Source: Centroberyx gerrardi
Taxonomy: Eukaryota > Chordata > Actinopteri > Beryciformes > Berycidae
Direction of reading: 5' to 3'
Assembly: GCF_048128805.1 (NCBI RefSeq)
Contig: NC_135999.1
Coordinates: 15,291,190-15,355,189 of the forward strand
Length of the DNA: 64,000 nucleotides
Of this stretch, positions 1 to 12,400 are shown piece by piece. The translations under genes were made by a program, and so were the position numbers. The notes under the pieces are model-generated. The model was not told the DNA's origin. It worked only from the letters and a program-made list of their open reading frames with translations, and searched no databases. The first letter of the stretch is position 1. The number at the start of each line of letters is the position of its first letter.

Positions 1-671
1 TGTAGTTTTACTTTATACATTCTTAGTGTTACAACGTAGCATTTTAGCATCAATAAACCATTACTACATTCATTCATTCATTTTAAGGCATTAGTATAAT
101 TCCCGTAAACAAGCAAGATCATTGCGAAGAAGACTGGCAGCCTCTACCAGCCTCTACACTACATTTATTTACATTATGTACCACCAGGCTGGGTTTTGTG
201 GGAATTCTGCTCGATTGCTCCAAGGCAGCGACACAAAACAGGAAGAGGCTGCTGTTCTTCCAGTGCAGACAGAGCTAAAGCTTTCAGAGTTTCTTGCAAT
301 GGCAGTGAAAGGCCTGTGGAAAAATCACTTGGTCAGCTATTGGCTCTTATCCTTCTTCTCGCTTTTCAAAACGAATGCAAGCAAAGAGACGCCAGGGAGG
401 GGGAAGCGGGGCAAGTAGCAACATCCCATTTGCAACAACATGAAAGAGGGTTTATGGGAAAATGTGGTCTTATTAACACCACTGCCTTGAGATCATCTTA
501 CTGTAACAATAATTCCATTTTTACAGTTACTATACTAAGGTAACACAATTGATTTAACAATGATATAACAATGTTTATAAATGCTACACATTGCACCTTT
601 AATGTGTACAACACCCACCCATATCTTACTCAGAGATCTGTCTATCTCTCTGTCTCTGTCTATCTCCCCAG
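1..671 (+). other. tll1 intron (left edge of window)
   Basis: Non-coding DNA upstream of the first visible tll1 exon. It ends in a pyrimidine-rich tract and AG at 670-671, a good splice acceptor. There are ATTC-type short repeats near 70-80. The short open frames here have no recognisable family similarity and I call none of them a gene. Confidence 0.7.
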
Positions 672-1716
672 ACCTTTAATGAGTTTGAGATTGAGCAGCA
701 CCAGGAATGTGCGTACGACCACCTGGAAGCCTTCGATGGGGACAGTGACACCGCAGCCATCTTAGGTCGACTGTGTGGCAGTAAGATTCCCGAGCCCCTG
801 GTCTCCACTGGCAACAAGATGTACCTGCGCTTCATCTCTGACGCCTCAGTACAGAGGAAGGGCTTCCAAGCCACGCACTCCACAGGTATGGGTCTGTGTG
901 TTTTTCTAGGTGTGCCATAACATCTCACTTTGTGTGTAACGTGTGTGTCTGTGTGTCTGCTGAGAGCATCACTCACAGTCACCAGGTTGTATTTCTCAGG
1001 TTTGAGTAGTTTGTTCAGAGCGATATCTCCCTCTAGTGGATCATTCCAGCAATGCATGATCAACATCACTTCATTCATGAAACCTGGCCTGGGGTTTTAT
1101 TACTGGGACAACACGAAATCTGCCAAATGCTTCATTATTTTCGCATAGTCAAGGTCAAAATTGCACAATACAGGCGTTAACTGAACTTCTGATTCTTTCC
1201 ACTCTCTCTCTTCCATTTCTGTCCCTACAGAGTGTGGAGGCCGTCTGAAGGCCGAAGCTCGCCAGAAGAACCTCTACTCCCACTCCCAGTTTGGAGACAA
1301 CAATTACCCGGGTCACACCGACTGCGAGTGGCTGGTGACGGCGGAACAGGGCTACGGCATAGAGCTCACCTTCACCACTTTTGAGGTAGAGGAGGAAGCC
1401 GACTGTGGCTACGACTACATCGAGCTGTACAACGGGTACGATGCCAACTCACACCGACTGGGCCGCTTCTGTGGTTCGGGGGTAAGGCTCCGCGTTTTCA
1501 TAACCAGATAATAACTTTCACCCCCTGTAAAATGTCTGAGAAAGTGCCTTATATGCTCTCTCTCTATCCTCCCTTCCTTAGCCCCGGGAGGAGATCTACT
1601 CGCCCGGAGATGCCATGCTGATACGTTTCCACAGCGATGACACCATCAGCAAGAAGGGCTTCCACATCCGCTACACGAGCACCAAGTTCCAGGAGAGCCT
1701 TCACACCAGGAAATGA
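672..1716 (+). CDS. tll1: Tolloid-like metalloprotease, C-terminal three exons (CUB domains)
   Basis: Three coding exons, 672-885, 1231-1481 and 1582-1716 (TGA 1714-1716), are joined by GT-AG introns in consistent phase and give the last 199 residues. They cover the second half of one CUB domain ([12 protein letters not shown], then [14 protein letters not shown]) and a complete final CUB domain ([40 protein letters not shown]), ending LHTRK. This is the C-terminus of the BMP1/tolloid family of secreted astacin metalloproteases that process procollagens and chordin; the CUB domains serve in substrate recognition. The protease domain lies to the left of the window. The YTSTKFQ tail resembles TLL1/TLL2 more than BMP1, and neighbouring stox2 and casp3 homologues also lie on human 4q with TLL1, so tll1 is preferred; tll2 or bmp1 paralogues are not fully excluded. 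Confidence 0.9.
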
Positions 1717-2638
1717 CCTCACAGCCCCCCGACCTCTTGACTTCCTCGCAGCCCCCACCACTGTCACCTTGACCTTCACCATGGCAATAAGACAAGTACA
1801 GTCTGTCCCTTCTCCTCCGAACCCGCAGACAGATGTTCCACAAGGACAGGACTTGACATCGCGGACGTCCGCCAGCCACGAGAGGAAGGGGATTCTGCGT
1901 TAAGCGAACAATAGTCTCCTTCAGGGGCACCAGTGGCTATCGCACTCTAAGAGGAGATTGAAAAAAAAGCAGCGTGATGTTAATTTGAATTTGAACTGGT
2001 GGGAATATTGAGCAGTTGCTGGCTGGGAGCTGAGTGAGTCATTCTTGTGGAGAAGACGGTCGTAATAGACTGCAGACCGAGGAACCCTTGTTCACAGTGT
2101 GGAAAGAGGGGTGCAGAAGATCCAAATGGGTTCACTGAGACATGAGACACCTGCACATACACACACACTACACTCATATTCGTAAGTATAGACTATGGAT
2201 GCTTTTTTTAAGAGGAGAAGCACCAACTCCTGGTTGACTGAACCCATGAAGGCAGTGCTGAAGAGCTTCTACCTAAAAGAAAATGCATCCAACATGGAGC
2301 CTAATGATTTTACGGCAGCGCAAGGGAGTTTTGAGGCCGTGCTGACTTGAGCCTTGAACCTTGATCCGTACAACTTACTGTGATCAGATGGCTGCTTATA
2401 CATATAGAAATTGAGAGGAACCTCTAGAGAGACATTTTTATTGCCTTTGACGCCTGGGGACTGGTCTGGACAATCCAGCTCACAATGGCTGCAATTGGTT
2501 TTATTTCATGTCTTATTGTAAAACCCATGATGTTTGTGTTTACTGTATGTGTGTGTATAAAGAAAAGAACAAACAAAGGCTTATTCCTACCTTGCCCTTT
2601 GCTTAAAGCTTATGCAGACGACCATCGACGAATGGGAA

Positions 2639-2644
2639 AATAAA
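2639..2644 (+). terminator. Candidate poly(A) signal AATAAA of tll1
   Basis: Canonical AATAAA hexamer about 0.9 kb after the tll1 stop codon on the same strand. It is a candidate only; further A-rich sites exist near 3745. Confidence 0.35.
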
Positions 2645-5600
2645 GAAAAAATGCAAATGGAGAATTCCAAATGATCTGTGATGTTAATGTTAAGCCTTGC
2701 ATTATTGGTATGTTGTGTGTCCATGCTGTTTGAGTTTGCACCATCTTGGGACTTTGCTCATGTAACATATCCACAGGAAAACGCATCACAGGAAAAGCAA
2801 CTGTCGCGTCAATACGCCGCGCGACAGACGGATGGATATCCAAATAACGCATCCGTGTTCACGCCATGTTGACCATAAGATTTTTCACTGGATATTGGAA
2901 GGGAATATTTTTCACAACCGTCTCTTGGAATCACACAATTTTGATAAAAGGAGAGATTCCCATGGTGCTAAAAATACAATGAATGACAGATTTCTGTGGA
3001 TGGAACTACGAGGCAAAGGCATTCAAATGGAGACACAGCGTGCAAACAGCACACTGCATCAACAGCACTAGTCCTGTGGAACTACAATATTGCCTTAGAA
3101 CCAAATGTATGCTCTTGCACAGATGTCTTGTGTCAGTAGATTGTTTTTGGTTTTGGGGCAGGGTATTTCATTTGTCAGTAAGTTTGAAGAACTTGAATGG
3201 TTTTATTGTAAAAAAACAAAACAAAAACAACAACATGGGAAATGTAGCCTGTGCGTGAGATAGAGTGTCTATGGTGCATGTGTGTTTGTGTGTGACAGTA
3301 CTTTTTTTTTTAGCTGCTCTCTGTAATACATACACACATGGCTCACACATCCACAGATACACAGACACACACTCACCTCCTCATTTGTGTGCATTTACTC
3401 TACCATACTATCCGAACACACAGTTCCCTTCTGTATATTTGGAGTGTGGGAGAAAGTGCTGTAAAATAGAAGGAATACGAGGTGCAGACAGACTGCATCG
3501 TTTTTGTGTTAAATGCAAATGTATACAGCATGTATGCATTATGTGTAAATGTGTGTAATAGGAGATTATAGAGAAATGTGAGTGTAAGAGTATGTCTGTA
3601 AGATGTATGTTTTTAATTGGAATAATTCATTGCTGTATGTGCCAAGCTCCAGGTGACCCTGTTCCACTGTAGTTTTGTTTTATCATTCCACCTCTGTGTC
3701 TGTAGCTCAAAGACACCGACATGACTTCCTCTACATCGGTCATTAAAAATACACACAGGTAAAACAACGCATACATCTATGTTTCATAGATTATTACTAT
3801 GTTTTTGTGTACTCCAAGTTTGTGGGTGCCAGTTTTTTCTGTTTAGTATTGAAGAAGGTGCCAAATATTAAGGGTGATCCACACATCAAAAACGTAGCAT
3901 CGTCTCTTAGTTAAAGTTATATTCTGTAAGCACATTTGTGTATAGCCTAACTTGTAATCATACCTGGTGATCGATGGATCAGATTAAGTATTTGCATATT
4001 AGGTTTACTCTAATTAATCACTGAAATTTCTCTTAATTGCCCAGTAGTCTGTGGCAATTTCTAAGGAGGCATCGGCTGTAAAATCTCAAAATCTACTGTA
4101 AAATCTTAAAGCCCATTTGAGGATCTTTTGCTAGACAAACTTTTCTTACCTTTCAGCAGTTGTTCCTATCGCTGAATGCCCCTGCAACTGCATCTGTTAC
4201 ATGGCACAACCAATTTTCAGTGCTACTTTCAAACACCACAGACACTACCATGTTGTACCACTACCATAGGTACTACCATGATTCCTTTGTCCTATACCCA
4301 GTGAGATATTTGATAATCTCAAGAATTAGAATATTTTAGTCTAGGTGAATTATTGGGGAAATGTTGGAAAAGAGTGACAAAAATCCATACCAAGGAATCT
4401 TTCTCTAAGCACTACTTCAGGCTACCATAATAACATTTTTTTTAACCATAATAATATTGCTTTATCTAAATCAACATCTACTGCAGATGCAAATTCCTAG
4501 TGGCAAAACATTACAAATGTTTTTGGCTTGTGTGCATCTGGTGAAACATTCATTTAAACCCATTTAAAACACCACAAATTGGTTGTATCTGAAGACTAGC
4601 CACTTATCCTCTTTTAAGTTTGCTACCACATACGCCACCAATTAGCCACTGGAGCCTAGTTTGAAGCTCTTCAGACAAATGTCAGCAGTCTGACACATAG
4701 CTGCTACAGATTTCTCCATGAAATTGTGTTCCTATTATTGTAAAAAGGAAAAAAAGAGTGTTACTTAAAGCCTTACTTAAAAATGAAAAGTTGTAAAGAA
4801 AAAAAAAAGTGTTGCCCTAGTTAAAAATGAAAAGTATGAGCTTCTTTGTGAGACATATAGAATACTCACTCAAGTGTAAAACCAAAATCAACTTGGAACT
4901 TTTTTGCTATTTCATTATTATCTATAAGAGCCAGGCTCTGTGTGTTCATTGGTTGGTTGGTTCATTCATTCGTGCATAATGCTTTTTGCTATGAGCGCTG
5001 CTTAGGTGAATGACAGTACCTGCTCTAAAGCCCCAGCAGAGCCTCATAGCACTTGTTCACAACAGAGGCTGACCTTCCAAAGCTGCAGCTGCAGTCTATT
5101 CACTTTGGCTCCACCTACAGTTCACACAGAGCACTGCAGACAGACCGATATCACTATTATGCATATACCAAGTTCTAAGTTTTTTTAAGCAATATCCATG
5201 ATCGTAGAGTCTGATATAGCTGATGTAGAAGTCAAAACACAGAGTGACAAAGTCTATTCATTCTGCCTACAGCTCCCACAGTGCATCATGTGGGAGTGAA
5301 TCTTAAGAGCAGAAGGAGTTTTATCAGACTGAAAGTTGACCTGATTTGGCACAAAGAAATAAAAAAGAAGCAAGAAGCTCAGCAAGAAGCTTATCAACAT
5401 AAACCCAAAATGTCGCATCTGCATACCATCCTTTAAAATCCAGGAACATGATTTATAATTTCAACTGAATTCCACTTTATGAACAAGCAGCCTTTAGGTG
5501 CTGCAGATGGTGAGGTGTGGTTCATTCTGTCCAGAGATCATTTTGGTCACATAGCATCTTTAATACCACCATTATAATAATTAGGATATCAAAAGTATCG

Positions 5601-6088
5601 AGTATACATACATCATTTGCATTGCGGTACACAAATCTGAGCTGATTTATGTTTTTATGTCTTTCATTCATTGTTCTCAGGATCGCCTTTTATTGTCTTG
5701 ACATTGTGCTGATACATTGAATCATCCTGAAGAACTGACGCTATTTCAGGAAGGAGAACATTTAGTTGGACATGTATTGTTAAGTAATATAAAAAGTTTT
5801 GATATTTCCAAATGTAACTTGAATCCTATAGTCTACTACTTTCCAATACCAATAATCAAGAATCTTGATATAAGCCAAACTAGAATCCATGTCACCGAAA
5901 TCAAAGTACTTCAGGTAGGTTTCTTAACCTACAGCGGTCTTGCAGTGGGGGAAAAAACTGTCTTGATATTTCTGTTGTTTTTCTTCTCTTTTTTGCAGTT
6001 AAGTTCTTGAAGCTGTGGGAACAGTCTCTTGAAGCCATGCCTGTTTCTGTAACAGTCCCAGTAAATGGATTCTCAGGAGTCCGAAGAT

Positions 6089-6130
6089 GTGTGTGTGTGT
6101 GTGTGTGTGCGTGTGTGTGTGTGTGTGTGT
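6089..6130. repeat. (TG)n microsatellite
   Basis: About 42 bases of almost pure TG dinucleotide with one C interruption. It sits just downstream of the stox2 stop codon, so it is probably in the stox2 3' UTR as (CA)n. Confidence 0.95.
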
Positions 6131-6249
6131 ATGGGTAGAGGGGGAAGTGAGGGCAAAAACGTGAAACACCTCACTCGCTCTCTCACATTCCCCATGCCTC
6201 TCTCCTCCACCACCTTTCCCATCTCCTTCGTCTCAGTCTGTGCTGCCTG

Positions 6250-6451
6250 TCAGACACTGGTGATGGAGGCCAGACAGTTAGATGACTTTTGTAGTTTCTC
6301 AGGCTGTGTGGTGGGGGGTTCTGGGATGGCGCGAAAGCTGAATGGCAGTCCGATACCACTGGTGCCAATGTGGCCGGGGCTCAGCGCTGGATTCTGCCGT
6401 CTATTGCTCTCCACTATGCTGGATGTATTGGATGCCAGACTTTCACGTGTC
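6250..6451 (-). CDS. stox2: stox2 last coding exon
   Basis: The acceptor AG is at 6453-6452 and the stop TGA at 6252-6250. It completes an Arg codon begun by exon 3 (AG|G) and encodes the C-terminal 67 residues. These include the conserved SNTSSIVESNRRQNPALSP block and end SITSV, matching the STOX2 C-terminus known from mammals. Confidence 0.93.
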
Positions 6452-9400
6452 CTGCAGATAGATACATAAATGATGTCAAGTATTCTTTGGTTTCAAAAAA
6501 CATCATGAAATACAAAATCCAATGAAATCAAACCAACTTTTCACCACAACTCCGTATATGGCATAAACGGTGCATGGCTGGTAAGAGAAATACCACTAAA
6601 ACACAACAGAAAGTAGTTTAAAGCACATTATAGATTGGGGATGGATATGCAGATAAAAAATGTAGTTGCTGAGAACTAATTTAATGGAAGAACAAGAAGA
6701 TTAAGAAGAAAAGGGGGAGAAGAAGAAAAGGAAGAGCAAACTCATCGTAAGAAAGGGAAAGGTTTCCTTCATTTGTAAAAAGTTTTAAAAATCAACACAG
6801 AAGCTCTAATGTCTACATTTTCCTGTCAGGAAAAATACTCATTCAGTATGAACCGGTAACATTTTAGAACAATGTAAGTTTATAAGCCACAACAAACTAT
6901 GAGTTAATGATTAATTAAATTGCATTAACAACTTATCACATTACAAATGTTTGTCACTTACATCGTTTGTCATGGCATTAGTTAAAACTTTATATTTGAT
7001 TCATAAGTAAAGAATACTATTGCTAAAACATCATTTGTACATCATTACCTAATGTTTATACAGTATATGTGTAGTTGGACCTACAGTACATGCCTTTCTT
7101 CAGGAGCCCAAGAAGGTATCATTACGTTTACTAATGATGTGTAAATCATTTGATCATTGACAAATAATGCATAGATGCTTCATAAATGAATGTTATGAAT
7201 TACAAATGTTAAATTGTTGCACTGTACTTATGTTTAACTTTTGTATTACAAATAACTTGCTAGTACTTTTGTTAACCATCTGTTAAACAGTTGAACAGGT
7301 TTTTGCAGCCCCTAATTTAAAGATGAAACTGTTCATCATGTATCTGTTGCCGTCAAGATGAAGGAAAGATAGTAATGTAGTGACGACACAGTGACACAAC
7401 TCAACAATCCAGGCCTTTTTCTTGAGTAAATACTGGACCCACTAGGCTTCTGTTAGACTCGGCACATGAAAATTATTTCTTGCACCCTCTGTTCCCCGGC
7501 CCTACCTTTCTGTCTTGATCACCCCTTAAGAACTCAAGCACATAAACGGCACAGCACATCTTGTTTGCTTAGTTGTGGAAAGTTGTCAAGTTGCTTTAAA
7601 TACCATTCCAATTATTCATAGACCAACCGACAGCACTAACTCTGATTCATTTTCTTCAAGTTTTTGTGACTCAACATTTGATATCCTATTTGACGTCTTC
7701 GGCATTTCTTGGTATCCAGATTTCTTGTTTTACATCATGAAACCGATGGTAGTATTAGACAAATTGTAGGGTTTCAGGTGAGTAAGGTAAGGAGTTTACG
7801 AATTAAGTTAGTGTCCAAGTCAGAATCCGCCTAACTTAGTGTGAAGGTGGACACACCATATTTACATATTCAACACCTCAAGTGTGCATCGTGCAGGAAC
7901 CACATATCCCCACGGCCAAAGTCGGAATTGCACATAAAAAGCACTGTGCAGCGTTTAAGTATGAGCCTGAGTTGGGCCTTAAGTGCATAAAGATGGCAGC
8001 CTCCTTCTGTGATGTCATTTCCTGTCCCACAGTGCAAGATGCCAAAACATCAGCAACCATTCTTGGCACTCTTGAGAAACCTTCAGAAACTCTGGGTGCA
8101 CATTGGACTGTGGAATAGAGGGGAGAACTGGATGATGCCAGTCCAGGAGGCCACCATCTTTATGCTCCTTTCTAATTCCATTTAACCAAAACACAGTATC
8201 TGATGAAACTATCCCTTGTGCTAGTTAAGGTTAGGGTGAATCATCTCATTTTGAACTAATCACCTCCTACATATATTTATAAGAGTTAGGAATGGAGCTC
8301 TAATCAGTGATTGACATATTTGGTAACTTGAAATGCATGATAAAAAGTGGATACAATTATTAAACATATTTTCCTGGGATCCAAAACAATGTTACTTCTA
8401 TCTTCAAATTGTACTCAAATGATAATTCATATTATTTCATTTGATAATCACAAGGGTTCTTTGGCCTTAGAGTGGTCACAGTTACCACTATGACTGAAAT
8501 TAATTTAGTTTTGGCAGTGGATACATTTCTCTGATATCTGCATGGTTATTACAAGAGAATCAAACTTTGCATTCCTATTTCACCTGATTCTTAGGCCAAA
8601 AAATCATCTGAATATCATAGGAAAAAAAATGAATTAGCATTTAATCACGGGCTGAATATGTTTCTGAATCCTCAAGAATGTGTTTTATAATTGCAATACA
8701 TTTTAACCAACTTTTTGTTAAAAGCCACATATGTCAATCTCTGGTTTGACTGCAATTCCCAACCCTTGGGAGTAATTGAGGTCCTTCTGTATTCTGTATT
8801 CCTCCTGTATTCTGCTTGAGTATACACTACCATGATAACGTTGGGTTAACAAGTTTTAGATAAACACGTTCCAATTGTATATAATATACAATTCATCTTG
8901 CACACCAGCCTACCTGGGGGAGTTGAATCCACTGTCCACTGTGACACTGCTGCTGTCCATGCTGTCCAAACGGGCCGAGTGGGCCGACTTCTGGCTGCTG
9001 CTGTTCTCTGTCTCCTTCGGACTAAGTAAGGTCAGATTGGTTTCCAATTTTCGCTGCAGGTCATGGTCCTTCTCCCGCTCCAGTAGCCACTGCATGGTTC
9101 CCTCCCCACCGCTGCCATTCCCTCCACCACCACCACCTCCCTCCCCGTGGTCTTTGTTGTCCTCTGCTGTTGCCAACTCCTTGTGCGAGTCCTCCTCTGC
9201 CTCCTCCTCTTCCTCATCTTCTGATACATTATAATAGTCAAAGGAGGCTGAGGGGACTGTTGGCTCTAAGCAGCCCTGTAAAACTGCAGGTGACGTTGAG
9301 GAAGTGGCTGAATTGGAAGGCTGCTGGGGCTCAGGATTGTCTAGGGCCTCTGTTGATTTGGCATGTGAGGCTTTTCGCAATGTGCCAGACTTGGTGTAGC

Positions 9401-12400
9401 TGCTATCCACATAGCCTGCAGACAAGGCATTGTGTGGAGGTTTGAACAAAGTGTCCTTGCTGAAGATCTCTTTTCTCTTGATCACCACACCACTGCCTCC
9501 CCCTCCAGGATCTACATTGTGTTGGTGTGGCGTCAAACGGGCATTCTGCACAGGCTCTGGTGTCTGGCTTGGTGTTAGTCTGACTGAGCCATTCTGTCCC
9601 TTTGTTGCCGACAAGTCCTCTTTGTACTCCATTGTGTGAGGAGAGGTGAGGTGAGGGGTTTGGCGGTCGGCTGGAGAGCCCTTTCGGAGTCCCCCTGATG
9701 AGGTTAATGTGTCATATTCTGATTTTGCCTGAGGCGAAGGGGCAGTTAGGATTGTTTCATTTGACGTATTGCACTGGAAGTACTCATCTGTTGAGGGCTT
9801 AGGAGAAAGTCCCATCAGCTCATTGTAAGTTGGCAAGCTGTCTCTGCTTTTGTTCCTCTCCATTGTACTCCGGATCCTTGACTCATCCAAACTCCCTTTC
9901 CCCAAATCAGGCACATTAAAATCAGAGTGGAACTTAGCAGCAGAGAACATGATCCTTGAGTAGTGGGAGGACTTCTGGGTCGCCCGCAGGGTACCATCAT
10001 CAGTGTAGTAATGACTACGCTCCTCCAGACTGTGTTCAAAGTCTTCTGGTGCGCCCAGTGATGGGCCCTTAAGAGAGTTGTCCATGGACCGAGAGCGTTC
10101 CTTAGCTTGGTCCGATCTCTCGTGACGCGACTTCCTGTCCTGATTGTGACTGTGACTTCTTTGCACTTTGGATTGGGACGTCCCACGTGAGGGTTCTGGG
10201 AAGGGCATCTCCGTCCTCCTCTTGGCTAGCTCCCCAGACACGTCCCATTCAGGGGTAACGGGGCAGTACGATTCAGTGATGTTGGGGTTGCTGTGGACCA
10301 GGTACGTTGCACCCCCGCTCCGCCTGCGTTCCAAGGTGTACATGGCCTCCCGAGGTGAGCGAACTAACGAGTGGCTAAAAAAGCGGTAATCCCTTTCCAT
10401 GAAGACAAGGTCCCAGTTGGAGCCCTCAGATGGGTCTCCCCGGGACGTCCGGGGTTTGCTGTGTGAGCGGGACTTACCATGCGCCGCCCTCCTGTGGCCC
10501 CTGCCCCGTCTGCTGCGTGCGCTGTGCTGGGCCGCGGACCCCGCCTTGTTCTTCTGGGCACGTTCTTCCTCCAGCCTCTTCATTACAGCGGTGTGCCTCG
10601 CAACATTCTCCACTGTTAGGTCGGGGTTGATTCGGCGGATGATCTCCATCTCCACTTCGCGGGGAATGGGGGTGGTTGGCACGTCCTCATCGCGAAGAGG
10701 CCATTCCTCCGGGGGGAACTGGGCGGAGAAGGTGGCCAACTGCCTCATCTTGTCCTTCTTGAAACTCAATCTGAACAGCCTGAGCCCAAACCTCTTGGAT
10801 TGCTTCTCACCACTGCCGCCACCACCACTGCCCTCTTTTTTTTTGGTAAGCGTGTCAGTTTTATAAGGGAAAGTAGTGATGCTTTTGCTCTTATCTGTTT
10901 GATCTTGAAGTGGTGGCTGAACAGGGGGGGTAGGAGGCGGGGGATAGGGGTACGATGGGGGTTCTCCTCTGTGCTCCTTGGCTGACGTGCTTGGTGGAGG
11001 CTCTCCGCCATTGTGATCCTTGGGCGGCTTGCTTTGATACGAGTCTCCCCTATGCTCCTTTGGTGACTTACTTTGGAGCACAGACGCATGCAGTCTGGAC
11101 GGGTCTTCGCGGAAAGAATTGTAGGAGTCATTGTGGCTCTTGCGTGGAGGCCTCTCTCTTAAGCAGCCAGGTGTAGATGGAGTGACGTTGCCAGACTGAG
11201 GCGAAGTGCATTGCTGAGGTTGCTGCTGCTGCTGCTGTTGTTGTTGTTGTCGTTGTTGTTGCTGCTGGCGCTCTGGGAGCCGGTCTTCCAGGTGATACCA
11301 CTTGTTGTTGGTTCTGATGAGGGAGGGAGTGATAAAGTAGGTCTGGGGAGTGACGATGAAGTAGCCCTCTGGTGTTGGGTAGATCTTCCTCTCTCGCACC
11401 AGCATGTTCAGGGTGTGCCGCAGAACCTCTGAGCTCGGTGTAGGCACGCCTACGGGACACACAGATTAGAGGTAAAGTCAGTTGAAGCATATTTTTTTAA
11501 ATTATGAATTTAAATAGTATTACTTATATTCAAATAATTAAAATACAGGACACTGAGAACATCTCGGGGAGCATTGGGACATTTGTGAGACAGTAAAAGA
11601 ATATTAAGGAAATAATCAAAAGGAACCAATCATAGTTGAAAAACCTCAGCATTGTGTGCCCTGTGCCATGTGAGAGCTGTTATTGAAAAAGAGAATGACT
11701 CTCATAAGAGAGGTCTCAGCTTGTCAATGAGCAATCAAGGTAATAACTTGCAGATTATGAGACACAACTAGCATGGGACCAACATAACTGGGCTATAGTA
11801 TGTGCAAAATGTGATATTTGCATGGTGTTTTTGTCACCCCAATTCAACAGATTGACAATTAATGTATGAAAATGTATGTGGTTGTGTTTTTTTTTTAAAC
11901 TCTGCACTGGTTGAGGTACTTAAGATTAATGTAGATTGTACCAATTATAAATTAGGAAAGTTTGTTCCCTCTGATCAGGATGGATTAACTACAATACAGA
12001 ATCACGAACTCACAATGAATACATCATACATAAGTAATTACAATTCATGCATGCACATTGCACAATATCACATAAATTGATATAATGTCCACACATTTTG
12101 TCCTTTCCTACACTAATATAAACACTGCTCCCATGCTCATGTTGAACTAACATGATAAAGAAATGCAGGTGTCACAAACACAGAAATGTGTACTCTACCT
12201 AAAACACCAGTAACCATGTGTGTGCTTAGTCTTTATTTAGCAACAATTTAAATGACTGATAACTGTCATGCGGCTTCCTGTGGAGTGAGAGTGTGAGAAA
12301 GACAGAGAGTCTCGTGGCTCAGAGTGTAAACCTCATGGCAGGTGTGTAAGATTTGGTAGTCCTGCAATTTTACATTTAAATGTACAGTATATTTTAGACA

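Larger units (their letters stand above)
1717..6249. other. Convergent 3' flanks of tll1 (+) and stox2 (-)
   Basis: No coding region is supported here. The left part is the tll1 3' UTR and flank: it directly follows the stop codon and carries an AATAAA at 2639-2644. CA/TG-rich patches lie near 3250-3400. The right part must hold the stox2 3' UTR, since stox2 ends at 6250 on the opposite strand. Where the two transcripts end, and whether they overlap, cannot be read from the sequence. Confidence 0.55.

Noticed and set aside
7878-8118. Short frames in the stox2 intron on both strands
   Set aside because: No family similarity, no splice context and no codon pattern; normal chance length.
10399-10866. 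155-aa frame on the + strand
   Set aside because: Antisense to the stox2 large exon; no recognisable protein family.
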